Assembly (NCBI RefSeq): GCF_021991875.1
Contig: NZ_JAHLKR010000008.1
Coordinates: forward strand, 186,001 to 250,000
DNA length: 64,000 nt
Direction of reading: 5' to 3'
Origin: Mycetohabitans sp. B8
Lineage (GTDB): Bacteria; Pseudomonadota; Gammaproteobacteria; Burkholderiales; Burkholderiaceae
Shown here piece after piece: positions 20,847 to 30,574 of the stretch (its first letter is position 1; every line of letters begins with the position of its first letter). Below the pieces are notes generated by a model that was given only the letters and a program-made list of their open reading frames with translations, made no database searches and was not told the origin of the DNA. The translations under genes and the position numbers were made by a program.

Positions 20847-22040
20847 CTACTGCAGCGCGGACGGCGCAGCGGATGCCGCCGGCCGAAGCGTCGTCGCGGA
20901 AAGGGCTTGCATCTGCGCCTTGACCCGTTCGCCCAGTTGATACACCGCCAGTGCATAAAAGAAGCTGCGGTTGTAGCGAGTTAACACGTAGAAATTCCTT
21001 AACCCGAGCAGGTATTGCGTGGGTTGCCCGGGGGTGGGCAGTTCGACCACGGCCACGGGTGTCCCGGCTTCGCTCGCCGTATCGACGCCGTGTTCGTCGA
21101 GCAGCATGCCGGCGCGCAACAGTTGTTGCAGCGTCCAGCGGGGGGCGGCCTGTCCGTCCGCGGCGGCCTGCGCAATGCCAATGCTGCCGGCATCCGCGCA
21201 AATGTGCCATATGACCGGCCGGCCGCTTTCCCAGCCGTGCTGCTTCAGATAGTTTGCGATGCTGCCGATTGCATCGGCCGGGCTGTTGCGCAAGTCGATA
21301 CGGTGATTGCCCTCATAATCGAGCGCGTATTCGATGATGCTGCTCGGCAGGAACTGCGGGATGCCGATTGCGCCCGTATAGGAGCCCAGCACCGTGGTCG
21401 GGTCGATGCCGGCACTGCGGGTCCAGACCAGGAAGTCCTCTAGGTTCTTGCGGAACAGCGCCATGCGTTGCGTGCGATTGGGCGTGTCCGGATAATCGAA
21501 CGCGAGGGTGGTCAGCGTGTCGAGCACGCGGAAGTTGCCCATGTACCGGCCATACAATGTTTCGACGCCGATAATGCCGACGATCACTTCTGGCGGCACG
21601 CCGAATTGTTCACTGGCCCGTTGCAGTACCGCCGCGTTTTGCTGCCAGAATTTCACCCCCGCGTTGATGCGCATCGGTTCTATGAAGCGTGCTTGGTATG
21701 CCTGCCAATCCTTGATCGTTGGCGTCGCAGCGGGAAGCACCAGCTTGACCGCGGTTTTCGAATACACGGCCTGGTTGAACAGCGCGTGCAGTGCGTTCGA
21801 ATCGAAATCGTACCGGGCGACCATGTCGTTGATGAATGCATCGACATTCGGATTGGCCGCATAGCGCTGCGGTACGATTTCCTCCTCGAACGTCTGGCCT
21901 GGCGGCACCGGTGCCTGCGCTCGCGCCTGGGCGACGATCATCGGCCGAGCGTCGCTTGGCGCCGTGCTGATCGGCGCGGCGAGCGCCGCGCCATGCGCGG
22001 TGGCGAACATGAGCAGCAACGCCTGTGGCCCGCGGGTCAT
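20847..22040 (-). CDS. mltB: Membrane-bound lytic murein transglycosylase B
   Basis: Cleaves peptidoglycan glycan strands to 1,6-anhydro products. The catalytic Glu lies in GIIGVETLYGRYMGNFRVLDTL, the GH103 signature. SYTGAIGIPQFLPSSIIEYA follows. I prefer the ATG at 22040 (397 aa), which gives a short N-terminal hydrophobic segment (ALLLMFATAHGAALAA). The frame stays open to 22133, which would add 31 residues with an Arg/Ser-rich stretch. No lipobox is apparent with either start. Convergent with cysM. Confidence 0.9.
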   Translation of the reverse strand: MTRGPQALLLMFATAHGAALAAPISTAPSDARPMIVAQARAQAPVPPGQTFEEEIVPQRYAANPNVDAFINDMVARYDFDSNALHALFNQAVYSKTAVKLVLPAATPTIKDWQAYQARFIEPMRINAGVKFWQQNAAVLQRASEQFGVPPEVIVGIIGVETLYGRYMGNFRVLDTLTTLAFDYPDTPNRTQRMALFRKNLEDFLVWTRSAGIDPTTVLGSYTGAIGIPQFLPSSIIEYALDYEGNHRIDLRNSPADAIGSIANYLKQHGWESGRPVIWHICADAGSIGIAQAAADGQAAPRWTLQQLLRAGMLLDEHGVDTASEAGTPVAVVELPTPGQPTQYLLGLRNFYVLTRYNRSFFYALAVYQLGERVKAQMQALSATTLRPAASAAPSALQ

Positions 22041-22358
22041 CACGCGATGGGGTCTCGATTGGGAACGGGGACAACGGCGGCACGACAGTAGGTTGAACAA
22101 GACAGACAAGACAGTCATGGCAAGGCGTGGCAAGTAAAGCAGCGAACGAATACGGCAGTGCGTTGGTGTTGGCTAGGCAATGCGTCGGTGCGCAAAGGGC
22201 GGCACGCCGGGTGGACAAGGTCAACGCAGTATAACCGAGGGTGGTGTGGTAACTTAATCAAAAGGTCGCCGTATGCGGTGGCCGGGACCAACAAGAAGGC
22301 GCGTGTCAAGAAGGCGGCGCGTCGCGGGCGCGTTTATAACCCAACCGACCGTATTGCG
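22041..22358. other. Divergent gap between mltB and the deacetylase-like gene
   Basis: About 318 bp if the shorter mltB start is right. It probably holds promoters for both genes, but I see no convincing -35/-10 pair, repeat or RNA structure. An AACTTAATCAAAAG stretch near 22250 is locally A+T-rich. Confidence 0.4.
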
Positions 22359-23282
22359 ATGGCAACAGGTTTCTTCACCCACCCGGAATGTCGGCTGCAC
22401 GAAATGGGTCAGTGGCATCCGGAATGCCCGGCGCGTTTGTCCGCAATCGAGGATCAGCTGATTGCCAACGGCATCAATCCGCTGATCCAACACGAGTTGG
22501 CCCCGTTGGCGGACGAAGCGTCGCTTGCTCGAGTCCATACGCGCGCGCACATCGATTTTGTGCGCGGCACTGCACCTGAGCAGGGCTATGCGGAAATCGA
22601 CGCTGATACGCAGATGAATCCTCATAGCTGGCGAGCGGCGTTGCGCTCCGCCGGCGCGTCGGTGGCGGCCACGGACGCGGTCATTGCGGGCCGCTACGAC
22701 AATGCCTTTTGCAGCGTGCGTCCGCCCGGCCATCATGCCGAACCGGCTCGGGCAATGGGTTTTTGCTTCTTCAACAATGTCGCGATTGCGGCGCGTCATG
22801 CGTTGGACGTGCACGGGCTGGCGCGCGTGGCGATCATTGATTTTGATGTCCATCACGGCAACGGAACCGAAGCCGCATTCGCTGGCGACGAGCGGGTATT
22901 GATGTGCAGCTTCTTCCAGCATCCTTTCTACCCGTTCAGTGGTTTTGACAATCAGGCGCCGAACATGGTGAATGTGCCCATGCCGGCCCGCACGCGGGGC
23001 ATGGAGGTACGCGAGGCCATCGACTTGATCTGGCTGCCACGGCTTGATGCGTTCCGACCGCAGATGATATTCGTATCGGCCGGTTTCGACGCGCACCGCG
23101 AGGACGAACTCGGCAACATGGGGCTCATCGAGGGTGACTACGCATGGATCACGCGGCAAGTGCGCGATGTCGCCGTGCGTCACGCGAACGGGCGCATCGT
23201 CAGTTGCCTGGAGGGTGGCTACAACCTGTCGGCGCTCGGCCGCAGCGTCGTTGCGCACCTGAAAGCGCTGGCCAGTCTGTAG
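22359..23282 (+). CDS. Histone-deacetylase/acetoin-utilisation family hydrolase
   Basis: Zinc hydrolase of the HDAC / acetylpolyamine amidohydrolase superfamily, 307 aa. Visible catalytic motifs: RPPGHHAE (tandem His), DFDVHHGNGTE (zinc Asp and His), SAGFDAHRED (zinc Asp) and GGYNLSAL. These bacterial enzymes deacetylate polyamines or small amides; the substrate here is unknown. The start at 22359 (MATGFFTHPECRLHEMGQWHPECPARL) matches family members; the open frame from 22158 is not conserved. Confidence 0.88.
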   Translation: MATGFFTHPECRLHEMGQWHPECPARLSAIEDQLIANGINPLIQHELAPLADEASLARVHTRAHIDFVRGTAPEQGYAEIDADTQMNPHSWRAALRSAGASVAATDAVIAGRYDNAFCSVRPPGHHAEPARAMGFCFFNNVAIAARHALDVHGLARVAIIDFDVHHGNGTEAAFAGDERVLMCSFFQHPFYPFSGFDNQAPNMVNVPMPARTRGMEVREAIDLIWLPRLDAFRPQMIFVSAGFDAHREDELGNMGLIEGDYAWITRQVRDVAVRHANGRIVSCLEGGYNLSALGRSVVAHLKALASL

Positions 23283-23475
23283 CGCCTGTTATCCGTAGGT
23301 CGGCGGCCTGCAGCGCCATGGGGTCGCGCCCAACTTCGCATCAAGCCAGGCCAGCAGCGTCGCGTCGTCGCGCGCAAGCAGCGTCGTGTCAATGCTTGCA
23401 CGCGCGGCTGTAGCGTGACGGATATCGGTGTGCGGGTTTAATTTCCGTGGGTTATAAATGGGCTAAAAACAATTA

Positions 23476-23574
23476 TTTCCAGCTATGTGGCAGTTTGATA
23501 GAATCGTCGGCCGAAAAGACGGGATCACTGCGGTGGCGGACTGTAGCAACGAGACGGTCATCCGCCGTTTTTTC
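23476..23574 (+). promoter_or_regulatory. metN leader: candidate promoter and terminator-like hairpin
   Basis: TTTCCA (23476-23481), a 17-bp spacer and TAGAAT (23499-23504) form a plausible promoter. Downstream, ggcgga (23535-23540) pairs with tccgcc (23561-23566) and is followed by GTTTTTTC, the layout of an intrinsic terminator inside the leader. The metN ATG is at 23582 with no good Shine-Dalgarno. This could be an attenuator responding to methionine status, but the stem is only six base pairs. Confidence 0.35.
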
Positions 23575-23581
23575 ATTCTCC

Positions 23582-24616
23582 ATGATCGAACTGCACAACA
23601 TCTCGCAGCGCTTCCCCGGACCCCGAGGGTGGGTGCAAGCGCTGCACAACGTTACGCTCACGGTGCCGCCGCGCCAAGTGTTCAGCATCATCGGGCGTAG
23701 CGGCGCGGGCAAGAGTACGCTGGTGCGCACCATTAACTTGCTGACGCGACCCAGCGAGGGCCGCGTGATCGTCAATGGTCACGACTTGACCGCGTTGTCC
23801 GCCGATGGCCTGCGCGCGGCGCGGCGCGAAATCGGCATGATTTTCCAGCATTTCAACCTGCTATCCTCGCGCACGGTCTACGGCAACGTCGCATTGCCGC
23901 TGGAGTTGGCGGGGAAGCGGCGCATGGAGATCGACAAGGTCGTGTTACCGTTGCTGGAGTTGGTCGGATTGTCCGCGCAGCGGGACCGGTACCCGGCGCA
24001 GATCAGTGGTGGGCAGAAGCAACGTGTCGGTATTGCGCGCGCGTTGGCGAGCCAGCCAAAGGTGTTGCTGTCGGACGAGGCGACGTCGGCGCTGGACCCG
24101 GAAACCACGCGCTCGATACTGGAACTGCTGCGCCAAATCAATCGGGAATTGGGGTTGACGGTCGTGTTGATCACTCACCAGATGGAGGTGGTCAAGCAAG
24201 TGGCCGATCGCGTCGCGGTACTCGACGCGGGGCGCGTGGTCGAACAGGGCAACGTGATCGATGTCTTTCTGAAACCGCACCACGAGGTCACGCGCGCGCT
24301 GATCGGCGACGTGATTGCGCAGGAATTGCCGCCTGCGCTCAAGGCTGGGGTCCAGCAGCGGCTGGAGGCGGGGCGCGACCATTTGTTCCGGCTCGCGTTC
24401 TCGGGCCGCGGTGTCGAGCAGCCGGTGCTGTCCGAGACGATCCGGCGATATGCGCTCGATTTCAACATTCTGCATGGCCAGATCGACGAGATCCAAGGTC
24501 AAGCGTTCGGCTCGCTTGCCGTGCTGGCCAGTGGCGAGCCCGGCAATGTCGGAAAAGCCATGGCTTTTCTGCGCGAGCAAGGTGTCATCGTCGAGGAAAT
24601 AAACTATGTGGAGTGA
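23582..24616 (+). CDS. metN: Methionine ABC transporter ATP-binding protein
   Basis: Energises D/L-methionine uptake with MetI and MetQ. The 344-aa product has Walker [10 protein letters not shown], the ABC signature ISGGQKQR, Walker [13 protein letters not shown] and the H-loop LITHQ. A C-terminal NIL domain (about 265-344) is where methionine binds to trans-inhibit transport in E. coli MetN. The start is the ATG at 23582 ([12 protein letters not shown]). The stop overlaps metI by 11 bp. Confidence 0.96.
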   Translation: MIELHNISQRFPGPRGWVQALHNVTLTVPPRQVFSIIGRSGAGKSTLVRTINLLTRPSEGRVIVNGHDLTALSADGLRAARREIGMIFQHFNLLSSRTVYGNVALPLELAGKRRMEIDKVVLPLLELVGLSAQRDRYPAQISGGQKQRVGIARALASQPKVLLSDEATSALDPETTRSILELLRQINRELGLTVVLITHQMEVVKQVADRVAVLDAGRVVEQGNVIDVFLKPHHEVTRALIGDVIAQELPPALKAGVQQRLEAGRDHLFRLAFSGRGVEQPVLSETIRRYALDFNILHGQIDEIQGQAFGSLAVLASGEPGNVGKAMAFLREQGVIVEEINYVE

Positions 24617-25259
24617 GATGTTCGACATGTTCGTGCAGTCGTTCTGGGAGACGCTGATCATGGTTGGCATTTCCGGGGTGATCGGCGGCGCAATCGGTTT
24701 GCCGCTCGGCGTACTGCTGCATTTGAGCGAGCGCGGTGGCATGCTGCAGAACGTGATGCTCAATCGCGTGCTTGGCATGGTGATCAACGCCGTACGCTCC
24801 ACGCCCTTTATTATCTTGCTGGTGGCGGTGATTCCGCTCACCCGCCTGGTGGTCGGCTCGTCGATCGGCACCGGCGCCGCCGTCGTGCCGCTGACGATCG
24901 CCGCCGCGCCGTTCGTCGCGCGCTTGGTCGAGACCGCGTTGCGCGAGGTGGATCGTGGCCTGATAGAAGCCGCGCAGGCGATGGGGGCAAGCACGTCGCA
25001 GGTCGTGTTCAAGGTCCTGTTGCCTGAGGCCTGGCCCGGTATCGTCGCGGGCTTGACGTTGACGTTCGTATCGCTAGTGGGTTACTCGGCGATGGCGGGG
25101 GCGATCGGGGGTGGAGGCCTGGGCGATCTGGGCATCCGCTATGGCTATCAGCGCTTCCTACCCGAAGTCATGCTCGCCGTGGTGCTCGTGTTGATTGTCT
25201 TCGTGCAGTTGGTACAGTCCTTCGGCGATTACCTGGTGCGCCGGCTTAGCCACAAATAG
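24606..25259 (+). CDS. metI: Methionine ABC transporter permease
   Basis: Inner-membrane permease of 217 aa with about five transmembrane helices. It carries the EAA coupling motif [26 protein letters not shown], which docks onto MetN, and the metI-type C-terminus [14 protein letters not shown]. It overlaps metN and is followed 88 bp later by metQ, the standard metNIQ order. Confidence 0.96.
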   Translation: MWSEMFDMFVQSFWETLIMVGISGVIGGAIGLPLGVLLHLSERGGMLQNVMLNRVLGMVINAVRSTPFIILLVAVIPLTRLVVGSSIGTGAAVVPLTIAAAPFVARLVETALREVDRGLIEAAQAMGASTSQVVFKVLLPEAWPGIVAGLTLTFVSLVGYSAMAGAIGGGGLGDLGIRYGYQRFLPEVMLAVVLVLIVFVQLVQSFGDYLVRRLSHK

Positions 25260-25347
25260 CGGTACGGCGCAGATGCGCGGCGGTCGGCCAGCACGCGCCG
25301 CCGCGGGGTGAGAAGTCCCATGCTGACTCAAAGAAAGGGGAGGATCG

Positions 25348-26142
25348 ATGCAACGCCGTTTCATGATCAAGCTGGTTGCGGCACTGGGGATCACAGCGCT
25401 CTTGATGGGCGCTGCGCGCGCGCAAGATCGGATCAAGGTGGGCGTGACCGGCGGCCCGCACACGCAGATCCTCGAAGTCGTGAAGAAGGTCGCGGCCAAG
25501 AACGGGCTAAACCTCCAGATTGTTGAATTTTCGGACTACGTGCAGCCCAATGCCGCCCTGGCTGCCGGCGACCTCGATGCGAATAGCTACCAGCATCAGC
25601 CCTATCTCGACGCGCAGGTCAAGGACCGTGGCTACAAAATCGTCAAGGTCGCCGATACGGTGATGTTCCCGATGGGCATCTACTCGAAAAAGGTCAACTC
25701 GTTGAGGGACCTGTCCAGTGGCGCGCGGATTGCCGTGCCGAATGACCCCACCAACGGCGGGCGCGCGCTGCTATTGTTGCAAAAGCTCGGCATGTTGAAG
25801 CTGCGCGCGGACGCGGGGTTGAAGGCCACGCCGCTAGACATCGTCGAGAACCCGAAAAAGATCAAGCTCATCGAATTGGACGCGGCGCAGATCCCGCGCT
25901 CGCTAGCCGATGTTGACGCGGCCGCGATCAATATGAATTTCGCAATGGAGGCGGGCCTGCGGCCCAGGCGGGATGCGATCGCAATCGAAGACGCGAATGG
26001 TCCATACGTGAACATTCTCGCGGTGCGCCAGGCTGATCGCGACAAGCCATGGGTTGCGAAGCTGGTCGCTGCGTACCATTCGCCGGAAGTCAAGCAGTAC
26101 ATTGATAGCCGATACGGTGATGCTGTGACGGCCGGGTGGTGA
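25348..26142 (+). CDS. metQ: Methionine ABC transporter substrate-binding protein
   Basis: Periplasmic methionine-binding component, 264 aa, NlpA family. The mature N-terminus KVGVTGGPHTQILEVVKK and YVQPNAALAAGDLDANSYQHQPYL are diagnostic. Residues 1-25 or so look like a signal peptidase I signal (AARA before QD); there is no lipobox Cys, unlike E. coli MetQ, so the protein may be freely periplasmic. A GGGGAGG ribosome-binding site lies just upstream. Confidence 0.95.
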   Translation: MQRRFMIKLVAALGITALLMGAARAQDRIKVGVTGGPHTQILEVVKKVAAKNGLNLQIVEFSDYVQPNAALAAGDLDANSYQHQPYLDAQVKDRGYKIVKVADTVMFPMGIYSKKVNSLRDLSSGARIAVPNDPTNGGRALLLLQKLGMLKLRADAGLKATPLDIVENPKKIKLIELDAAQIPRSLADVDAAAINMNFAMEAGLRPRRDAIAIEDANGPYVNILAVRQADRDKPWVAKLVAAYHSPEVKQYIDSRYGDAVTAGW

Positions 26143-26204
26143 CCCTTGCGTCGTCGGCCCATGCTTGTGGCAATGGCAACGATGGCTGCGGCTGTGCCTG
26201 GATC

Positions 26205-26275
26205 GGGGCTGCGGTTATCGAAGGGGCTACGGTTGTCGAAGGGGCTACGGTTGTCGAAGGGGCCGCGGTAATCCG
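26205..26275 (+). repeat. 18-bp tandem repeat, about four copies
   Basis: Unit ggggctacggttgtcgaa is present exactly at 26223-26240 and 26241-26258. A diverged copy with two changes is at 26205-26222, and a degraded copy follows from 26259. Length is a multiple of three but no reading frame around it looks coding. Confidence 0.9.
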
Positions 26276-26368
26276 CATTGCTCCGTCGTGGCCTCCATAA
26301 TCGGGCGTCCGGGCTAGAGGTTCGAGTCAGGCTGGCGGCTTCTCGCCGGTCTTTTTTACCCTTAAAAT

Positions 26369-26482
26369 AGAACGACCGTTCTTTAAAATGCGGTGACGGG
26401 CTCGTGACGCGTGTCGCCGCACGCGCCCAGCCCTCGGAAAGCCTGATGTGACGGGTTTCGAACGACCGTTCGTCGTTATAAT
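26369..26482 (+). promoter_or_regulatory. etfBA promoter with two palindromic operator-like sites
   Basis: Two palindromes share the core GAACGACCGTTC: agaacg-ac-cgttct at 26369-26382 and cgaacg-ac-cgttcg at 26459-26472. The second ends five bases before a TATAAT (26477-26482), so a bound repressor would cover the promoter. Symmetric 6-bp arms around a 2-bp centre are typical of TetR-family operators. In beta-proteobacteria such regulators of fatty-acid degradation control etfBA. The regulator's identity is inference. Confidence 0.6.
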
Positions 26483-26524
26483 GGCCGTTGATGGATGGCC
26501 GTATTCGTAACTTTGGAGCGTGGA

Positions 26525-27274
26525 ATGAAAGTTCTTGTGCCGGTCAAGAGAGTGGTCGACCACAACGTGAAGGTCCGCGTGAAATCGGACGGCACGGGCG
26601 TAGACGTGGCGAATGTGAAGATGTCGATGAACCCGTTTGACGAGATCGCGGTGGAAGAAGCGGTGCGGTTGAAAGAAGCGGGCGTGGCCACGGAAGTGAT
26701 CGCGGTATCAGCGGGGGGAGGGGCGTGCCAGGAGACGCTGCGCACCGCGCTGGCGATCGGCGCGGACCGAGCAATCCTGATCGAAACCCAAGAGGCGTTG
26801 CAGCCGCTGGCGGTCGCCAAGCTGCTTAACGCGCTGGTCGCGCGGGAGCAGCCGCAACTTGTCATCCTCGGTAAGCAAGCGATCGACGACGACTCGAATC
26901 AGACCGGGCAAATGCTGGCCGCGTTGGCCGGCTGGCCGCAGGCCACGTTTGCATCGAAGATGACGGTTGAAGGCGCACGCGCCACAGTGTCGCGTGAAGT
27001 GGACGGCGGCGCTGAGACGCTGTCATTGACGCTGCCGGCGGTGGTGACCACTGACTTGCGGCTGAACGAGCCGCGCTATGTGACGTTGCCCAACATCATG
27101 AAGGCGAAGAAAAAGCCGCTGGAGACCGTGACGCCGCAGACCCTGAACGTGGACGTGGCGCCGCGGCTCAAGACGCTGAAGGTGGCCGAGCCGCCCAAGC
27201 GCAGCGCGGGTGTGAAGGTGCCCGATGTCACCACGCTGATCGATAAGCTCAAGAACGAAGCAAAAGTACTGTAG
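26525..27274 (+). CDS. etfB: Electron transfer flavoprotein subunit beta
   Basis: With EtfA it carries electrons from acyl-CoA and related dehydrogenases to the ETF:quinone oxidoreductase. 249 aa starting [20 protein letters not shown], with [19 protein letters not shown] and [17 protein letters not shown], the AMP/FAD-interaction segment. The start at 26525 is preferred over the longer frame from 26495. etfA follows 43 bp later. Confidence 0.97.
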   Translation: MKVLVPVKRVVDHNVKVRVKSDGTGVDVANVKMSMNPFDEIAVEEAVRLKEAGVATEVIAVSAGGGACQETLRTALAIGADRAILIETQEALQPLAVAKLLNALVAREQPQLVILGKQAIDDDSNQTGQMLAALAGWPQATFASKMTVEGARATVSREVDGGAETLSLTLPAVVTTDLRLNEPRYVTLPNIMKAKKKPLETVTPQTLNVDVAPRLKTLKVAEPPKRSAGVKVPDVTTLIDKLKNEAKVL

Positions 27275-27317
27275 CGAAGCAAACGTACTGTAACGGACAA
27301 CGCGCAAAGAGGCAGAC

Positions 27318-28250
27318 ATGACGATACTGGTCATCGCAGAACACGACAACGCGGCGCTCAAGGCAGCGACGCTGAACACGGTAGCGGCCGCGCAGAAACT
27401 GGGCGACGAAATCCACGTGCTAGTGGCGGGACACAACGCGCTTGGCGCGGCCGACGCGGCAGCCAAGGTGGCTGGAGTCGCGAAGGTGCTGCTGGCCGAT
27501 GCGCCGCAACTCGGTGAAGGATTGGCGGAGAACGTCGAGGCGACGGCGCTGACGATCGCGCGTGAATACACGCACATCGTGCTGCCAGCGACCGCCTATG
27601 GCAAGAACGTGGCGCCTCGTCTTGCCGCCAAGTTGGACGTGGCGCAACTGAGCGACATTACGGCCGTAGTGAACACGGACACGTTCGAGCGGCCGATTTA
27701 TGCGGGTAACGCTATCGCAACGGTGCAATCGGCGGATCCGATCAAGGTCATCACAGTACGAGGCACGGCGTTTGATCCGGTCGCCGCCGACGGCGGCAGC
27801 GCGCCGGTGCAGGCGATCGATGCGGCGCCGGCGGTGCCCGGCGTGAGTTTCGTGAGTCGCGAGGTGACCCAGCTGGAGCGCCCGGAACTGACTAGCGCAC
27901 AGATCATCGTGTCGGGCGGACGGGGGTTGGGCAGCGGCGAACACTATACGCAGGTGCTCGAGCCGTTGGCTGACAAGCTCGGCGCCGCGCTGGGCGCTTC
28001 GCGCGCGGCAGTCGACGCGGGGTACGTACCGAACGACTATCAGGTGGGGCAGACCGGCAAGATCGTTGCGCCGCAACTGTACATCGCGGTAGGGATTTCT
28101 GGTGCGATCCAGCACTTGGCCGGCATGAAGGACAGCAAGGTCATCGTGGCGATCAACAAGGACGCGGAGGCGCCAATTTTCAGCGTTGCCGACTATGGCC
28201 TCGTAGGTGATCTGTTCACGTTGGTGCCGGAACTGGTCAACGCGTTATGA
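27318..28250 (+). CDS. etfA: Electron transfer flavoprotein subunit alpha
   Basis: FAD-binding partner of EtfB, 310 aa. The C-terminal FAD domain shows [61 protein letters not shown] and [21 protein letters not shown], all canonical. It forms a two-gene operon with etfB. Confidence 0.97.
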   Translation: MTILVIAEHDNAALKAATLNTVAAAQKLGDEIHVLVAGHNALGAADAAAKVAGVAKVLLADAPQLGEGLAENVEATALTIAREYTHIVLPATAYGKNVAPRLAAKLDVAQLSDITAVVNTDTFERPIYAGNAIATVQSADPIKVITVRGTAFDPVAADGGSAPVQAIDAAPAVPGVSFVSREVTQLERPELTSAQIIVSGGRGLGSGEHYTQVLEPLADKLGAALGASRAAVDAGYVPNDYQVGQTGKIVAPQLYIAVGISGAIQHLAGMKDSKVIVAINKDAEAPIFSVADYGLVGDLFTLVPELVNAL

Positions 28251-28257
28251 GCGGCTG

Positions 28258-28284
28258 GCCCGTCGCGTGATGCACGCGACGGCC
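28258..28284 (+). terminator. Hairpin after etfA, probable transcription end
   Basis: cgtcgcgtg (28261-28269) pairs perfectly with cacgcgacg (28273-28281) around an ATG loop, and GGCC on each side extends the stem. It starts 8 bp after the etfA stop. No T tract follows, so it may be a stabilising or Rho-assisted end rather than a classical terminator. Confidence 0.45.
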
Positions 28285-28435
28285 TTGGCGGAAGGGGCGC
28301 ATCGTGCGCTCGTTGTCGTCTCTGCGCCGCCATATGACGGGACCGCACCTCAATCGGGCGACGCAGCGATGCGTTATGTTCCGCCCGCCAATGGCAGGTT
28401 GCTTATGATCGATTGGCGGCTGCGGACCTGCACGC

Positions 28436-29728
28436 TCACGCGCCGGCGTAGGCGGGGCAGGGCGAGCCGATCCCGTCGGCGAGATAGCGATGCACGGACA
28501 GGTCGTCGGCCTGAATCGCGGGTCGCTTGCCGGACATGAAATCGGCGAGCAATTGCCCCGATCCGCACGACATGGTCCAGCCGAGCGTGCCGTGACCGGT
28601 ATTGAGGAACAAGTTGGGCACCGGCGTGCGACCAACGATCGGTGTGCCGTCGGGGGTCATCGGCCGCAAGCCGGTCCAAAAGCTTGCCTGCATCGTGTCG
28701 CCGCCGCCCGGGAACAGGTCGTTGACGCACCTCTCGAGCGTGTGGCGACGCGCATCGCGCAGCGACGTATCGAAACCGACGATTTCGGCCATGCCGCCGA
28801 CGCGGATGCGGTCGTCGAACCGGGTGATGGCCACCTTGTACGTCTCGTCCAGCACGGTGGACACGGGCGCACGGGCAACGTCGACGATCGGTGCGGTGAT
28901 CGAATAGCCTTTGAGCGGATAAACCGGGATCTTGACGATGCCGGCCAGCAGGCGGGTCGAATACGCGCCCAGCGCGACGACGTAAGCGTCGGCGCGCAGC
29001 AGCTCGGAGCCGCATTGCACGCCGGCGATTCGGCCGCCGGCGATCGCGAGCGAGTCAATTGGCGTGTCGAACCGGAATTGCACGCCCAGTGACATGGCCC
29101 ATTGCGCCAGTCGCGTCGTGAAAAGCTGACAATCACCCGTTTCGTCGTTGGGCAGTCGCAATCCGCCGGTCAACTTGTGAGCGACGTGCTGCAGCGCCGG
29201 TTCGGCCTTGCCCAACTCGGCGCTCGACAACAGCTCATACGGAACGCCTGCGTCTTCGAGTACCGCGATGTCCTTCGCGGCACCGTCCAACTGCGCCTGC
29301 GTGCGGAATACCTGCAGCGTGCCGCCTTGGCGCCCTTCATACGCGATGCCAGTCTGCGCGCGCAGCGCTTGCAGGCAGTCGCGGCTGTACTCGGCCAGTC
29401 GTACCATCCGGCCCTTGTTGGTGGCGTACCGGCTGGCGGTACAGTTCTGCAGCATGTGCCACATCCATTGGAGTTGGAATGCGCTGCCGTCGAGTCGAAT
29501 GGCCAGTGGCGCGTGCCGCTGAAACATCCATTTGAGCGCCTTCAGCGGCACGCCCGGCGCCGCCCATGGCGCGGCATAGCCCGGTGAGATCTGGCCGGCG
29601 TTGGCGAAGCTGGTCTCCAGGGCGGGGCCTGACTCGCGGTCGAGCACGGTGACTTCATGGCCTGCCCGCGCCAGATAATAGGCGCTTGCTACGCCGACCA
29701 CGCCGCTGCCTAGGACGATGACACGCAT
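28436..29728 (-). CDS. dadA: D-amino acid dehydrogenase small subunit
   Basis: FAD enzyme oxidatively deaminating D-amino acids (chiefly D-alanine) into the respiratory chain. The 430-aa product starts [31 protein letters not shown], the FAD fold, and keeps [20 protein letters not shown]. The C-terminal [19 protein letters not shown] is also typical of DadA. It is divergent from an Lrp-family gene that probably regulates it. Confidence 0.95.
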   Translation of the reverse strand: MRVIVLGSGVVGVASAYYLARAGHEVTVLDRESGPALETSFANAGQISPGYAAPWAAPGVPLKALKWMFQRHAPLAIRLDGSAFQLQWMWHMLQNCTASRYATNKGRMVRLAEYSRDCLQALRAQTGIAYEGRQGGTLQVFRTQAQLDGAAKDIAVLEDAGVPYELLSSAELGKAEPALQHVAHKLTGGLRLPNDETGDCQLFTTRLAQWAMSLGVQFRFDTPIDSLAIAGGRIAGVQCGSELLRADAYVVALGAYSTRLLAGIVKIPVYPLKGYSITAPIVDVARAPVSTVLDETYKVAITRFDDRIRVGGMAEIVGFDTSLRDARRHTLERCVNDLFPGGGDTMQASFWTGLRPMTPDGTPIVGRTPVPNLFLNTGHGTLGWTMSCGSGQLLADFMSGKRPAIQADDLSVHRYLADGIGSPCPAYAGA

Positions 29729-29856
29729 GCGATGCTCCGATTCGCTTGGATCCCGACTGAGTGCTGCAAGTCGGCGGATTAGTAGAAAACGCGCCTATCC
29801 TATTGCGAGTCATCCAGGTATTGTTATTTTATTTTTATGGTTTTTAGTTATAAATC

Positions 29857-30345
29857 ATGAGAACGCAGAGGCAGCCTGTGCGAGTGCTCGACAAGCTCGA
29901 CCACAAAATAGTGAACTTGTTGCAGTCCGATGGGCGCATGGCGATGAAGGACCTTGCCGAGCGTGTTGGATTGTCTATTACACCGTGTATCGAGCGCGTC
30001 AGGCGCATGGAGCGCGACGGTGTGATCACTGGCTACTATGCCCGGGTGGATCCGGCCAAGCTTGGCGCCGGTCTGCTCGTCTTCGTCGAGCTCACGCTGG
30101 ATCACAAAAGCGGCAACATGTTCGGCCAGTTCCGACGCGAGGTCGAGCGCATTCCGCAGGTATTGGAGTGCCACCTGGTCTCCGGCGAGTTCGACTATTT
30201 GATCAAGGCGCGCATCGGCGAGATGTCCGACTATCGGAAGTTACTGGGTGACATCTTGCTCCAATTGCCCGGGGCGGTGCAGTCCAAGAGCTATGTCGTG
30301 ATGGAGGAAGTCAAGGAGACGTTGACGGTTGCGGCGCGTGAGTAA
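29857..30345 (+). CDS. Lrp/AsnC-family transcriptional regulator (DadR-like)
   Basis: Feast/famine regulator of 162 aa. The N-terminal HTH includes LDKLDHKIVNLLQSDGRMAMKDLAERVGLS; a C-terminal RAM ligand domain covers about 75-155 (VFVELTLDHKS, GEFDYLIKARIGEM). It is divergent from dadA over an A+T-rich 128-bp gap (29729-29856), a likely binding region, consistent with an alanine-responsive activator of dadA. Symbol withheld because lrp, dadR and bkdR are hard to separate by sequence alone. Confidence 0.88.
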   Translation: MRTQRQPVRVLDKLDHKIVNLLQSDGRMAMKDLAERVGLSITPCIERVRRMERDGVITGYYARVDPAKLGAGLLVFVELTLDHKSGNMFGQFRREVERIPQVLECHLVSGEFDYLIKARIGEMSDYRKLLGDILLQLPGAVQSKSYVVMEEVKETLTVAARE

Positions 30346-30531
30346 TGCTGTATAGGTTAGGTGTGCAGTATCCAGTATTGGGTCGAACCGACAGCATCGC
30401 CTGCTGGTGACGCGTTGCCCATCGCGCCGCTGTGATGACGCATCGTTCGGCACGCGGATGAAGGGCCCGGGGGCGAGTTGCTCAAGCAGCGCTTTGAGCG
30501 GGCGGCACGCAAGCGCCTGTTCGGCTAAAGC

Positions 30532-30556
30532 GCGGCGCCGTCATGAGCGGCGCCGC
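30532..30556. terminator. G+C-rich hairpin between the Lrp gene and the TM2 gene
   Basis: gcggcgccg (30532-30540) pairs perfectly with cggcgccgc (30548-30556) across a 7-nt loop. It lies between two convergent genes, 18 bp from the TM2-protein stop. No T tract, so function as a terminator is plausible but unproven. Confidence 0.45.
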
Positions 30557-30574
30557 GATCAACTGATCATACGA

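Larger units (their letters stand above)
26143..26524. other. metQ-etfB intergenic region with repeats and operators
   Basis: No gene in 382 bp. 26205-26275 holds an 18-bp tandem repeat. 26369-26382 and 26459-26472 hold two near-identical palindromes. A TATAAT box lies at 26477-26482. The remainder is unremarkable. Confidence 0.75.
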
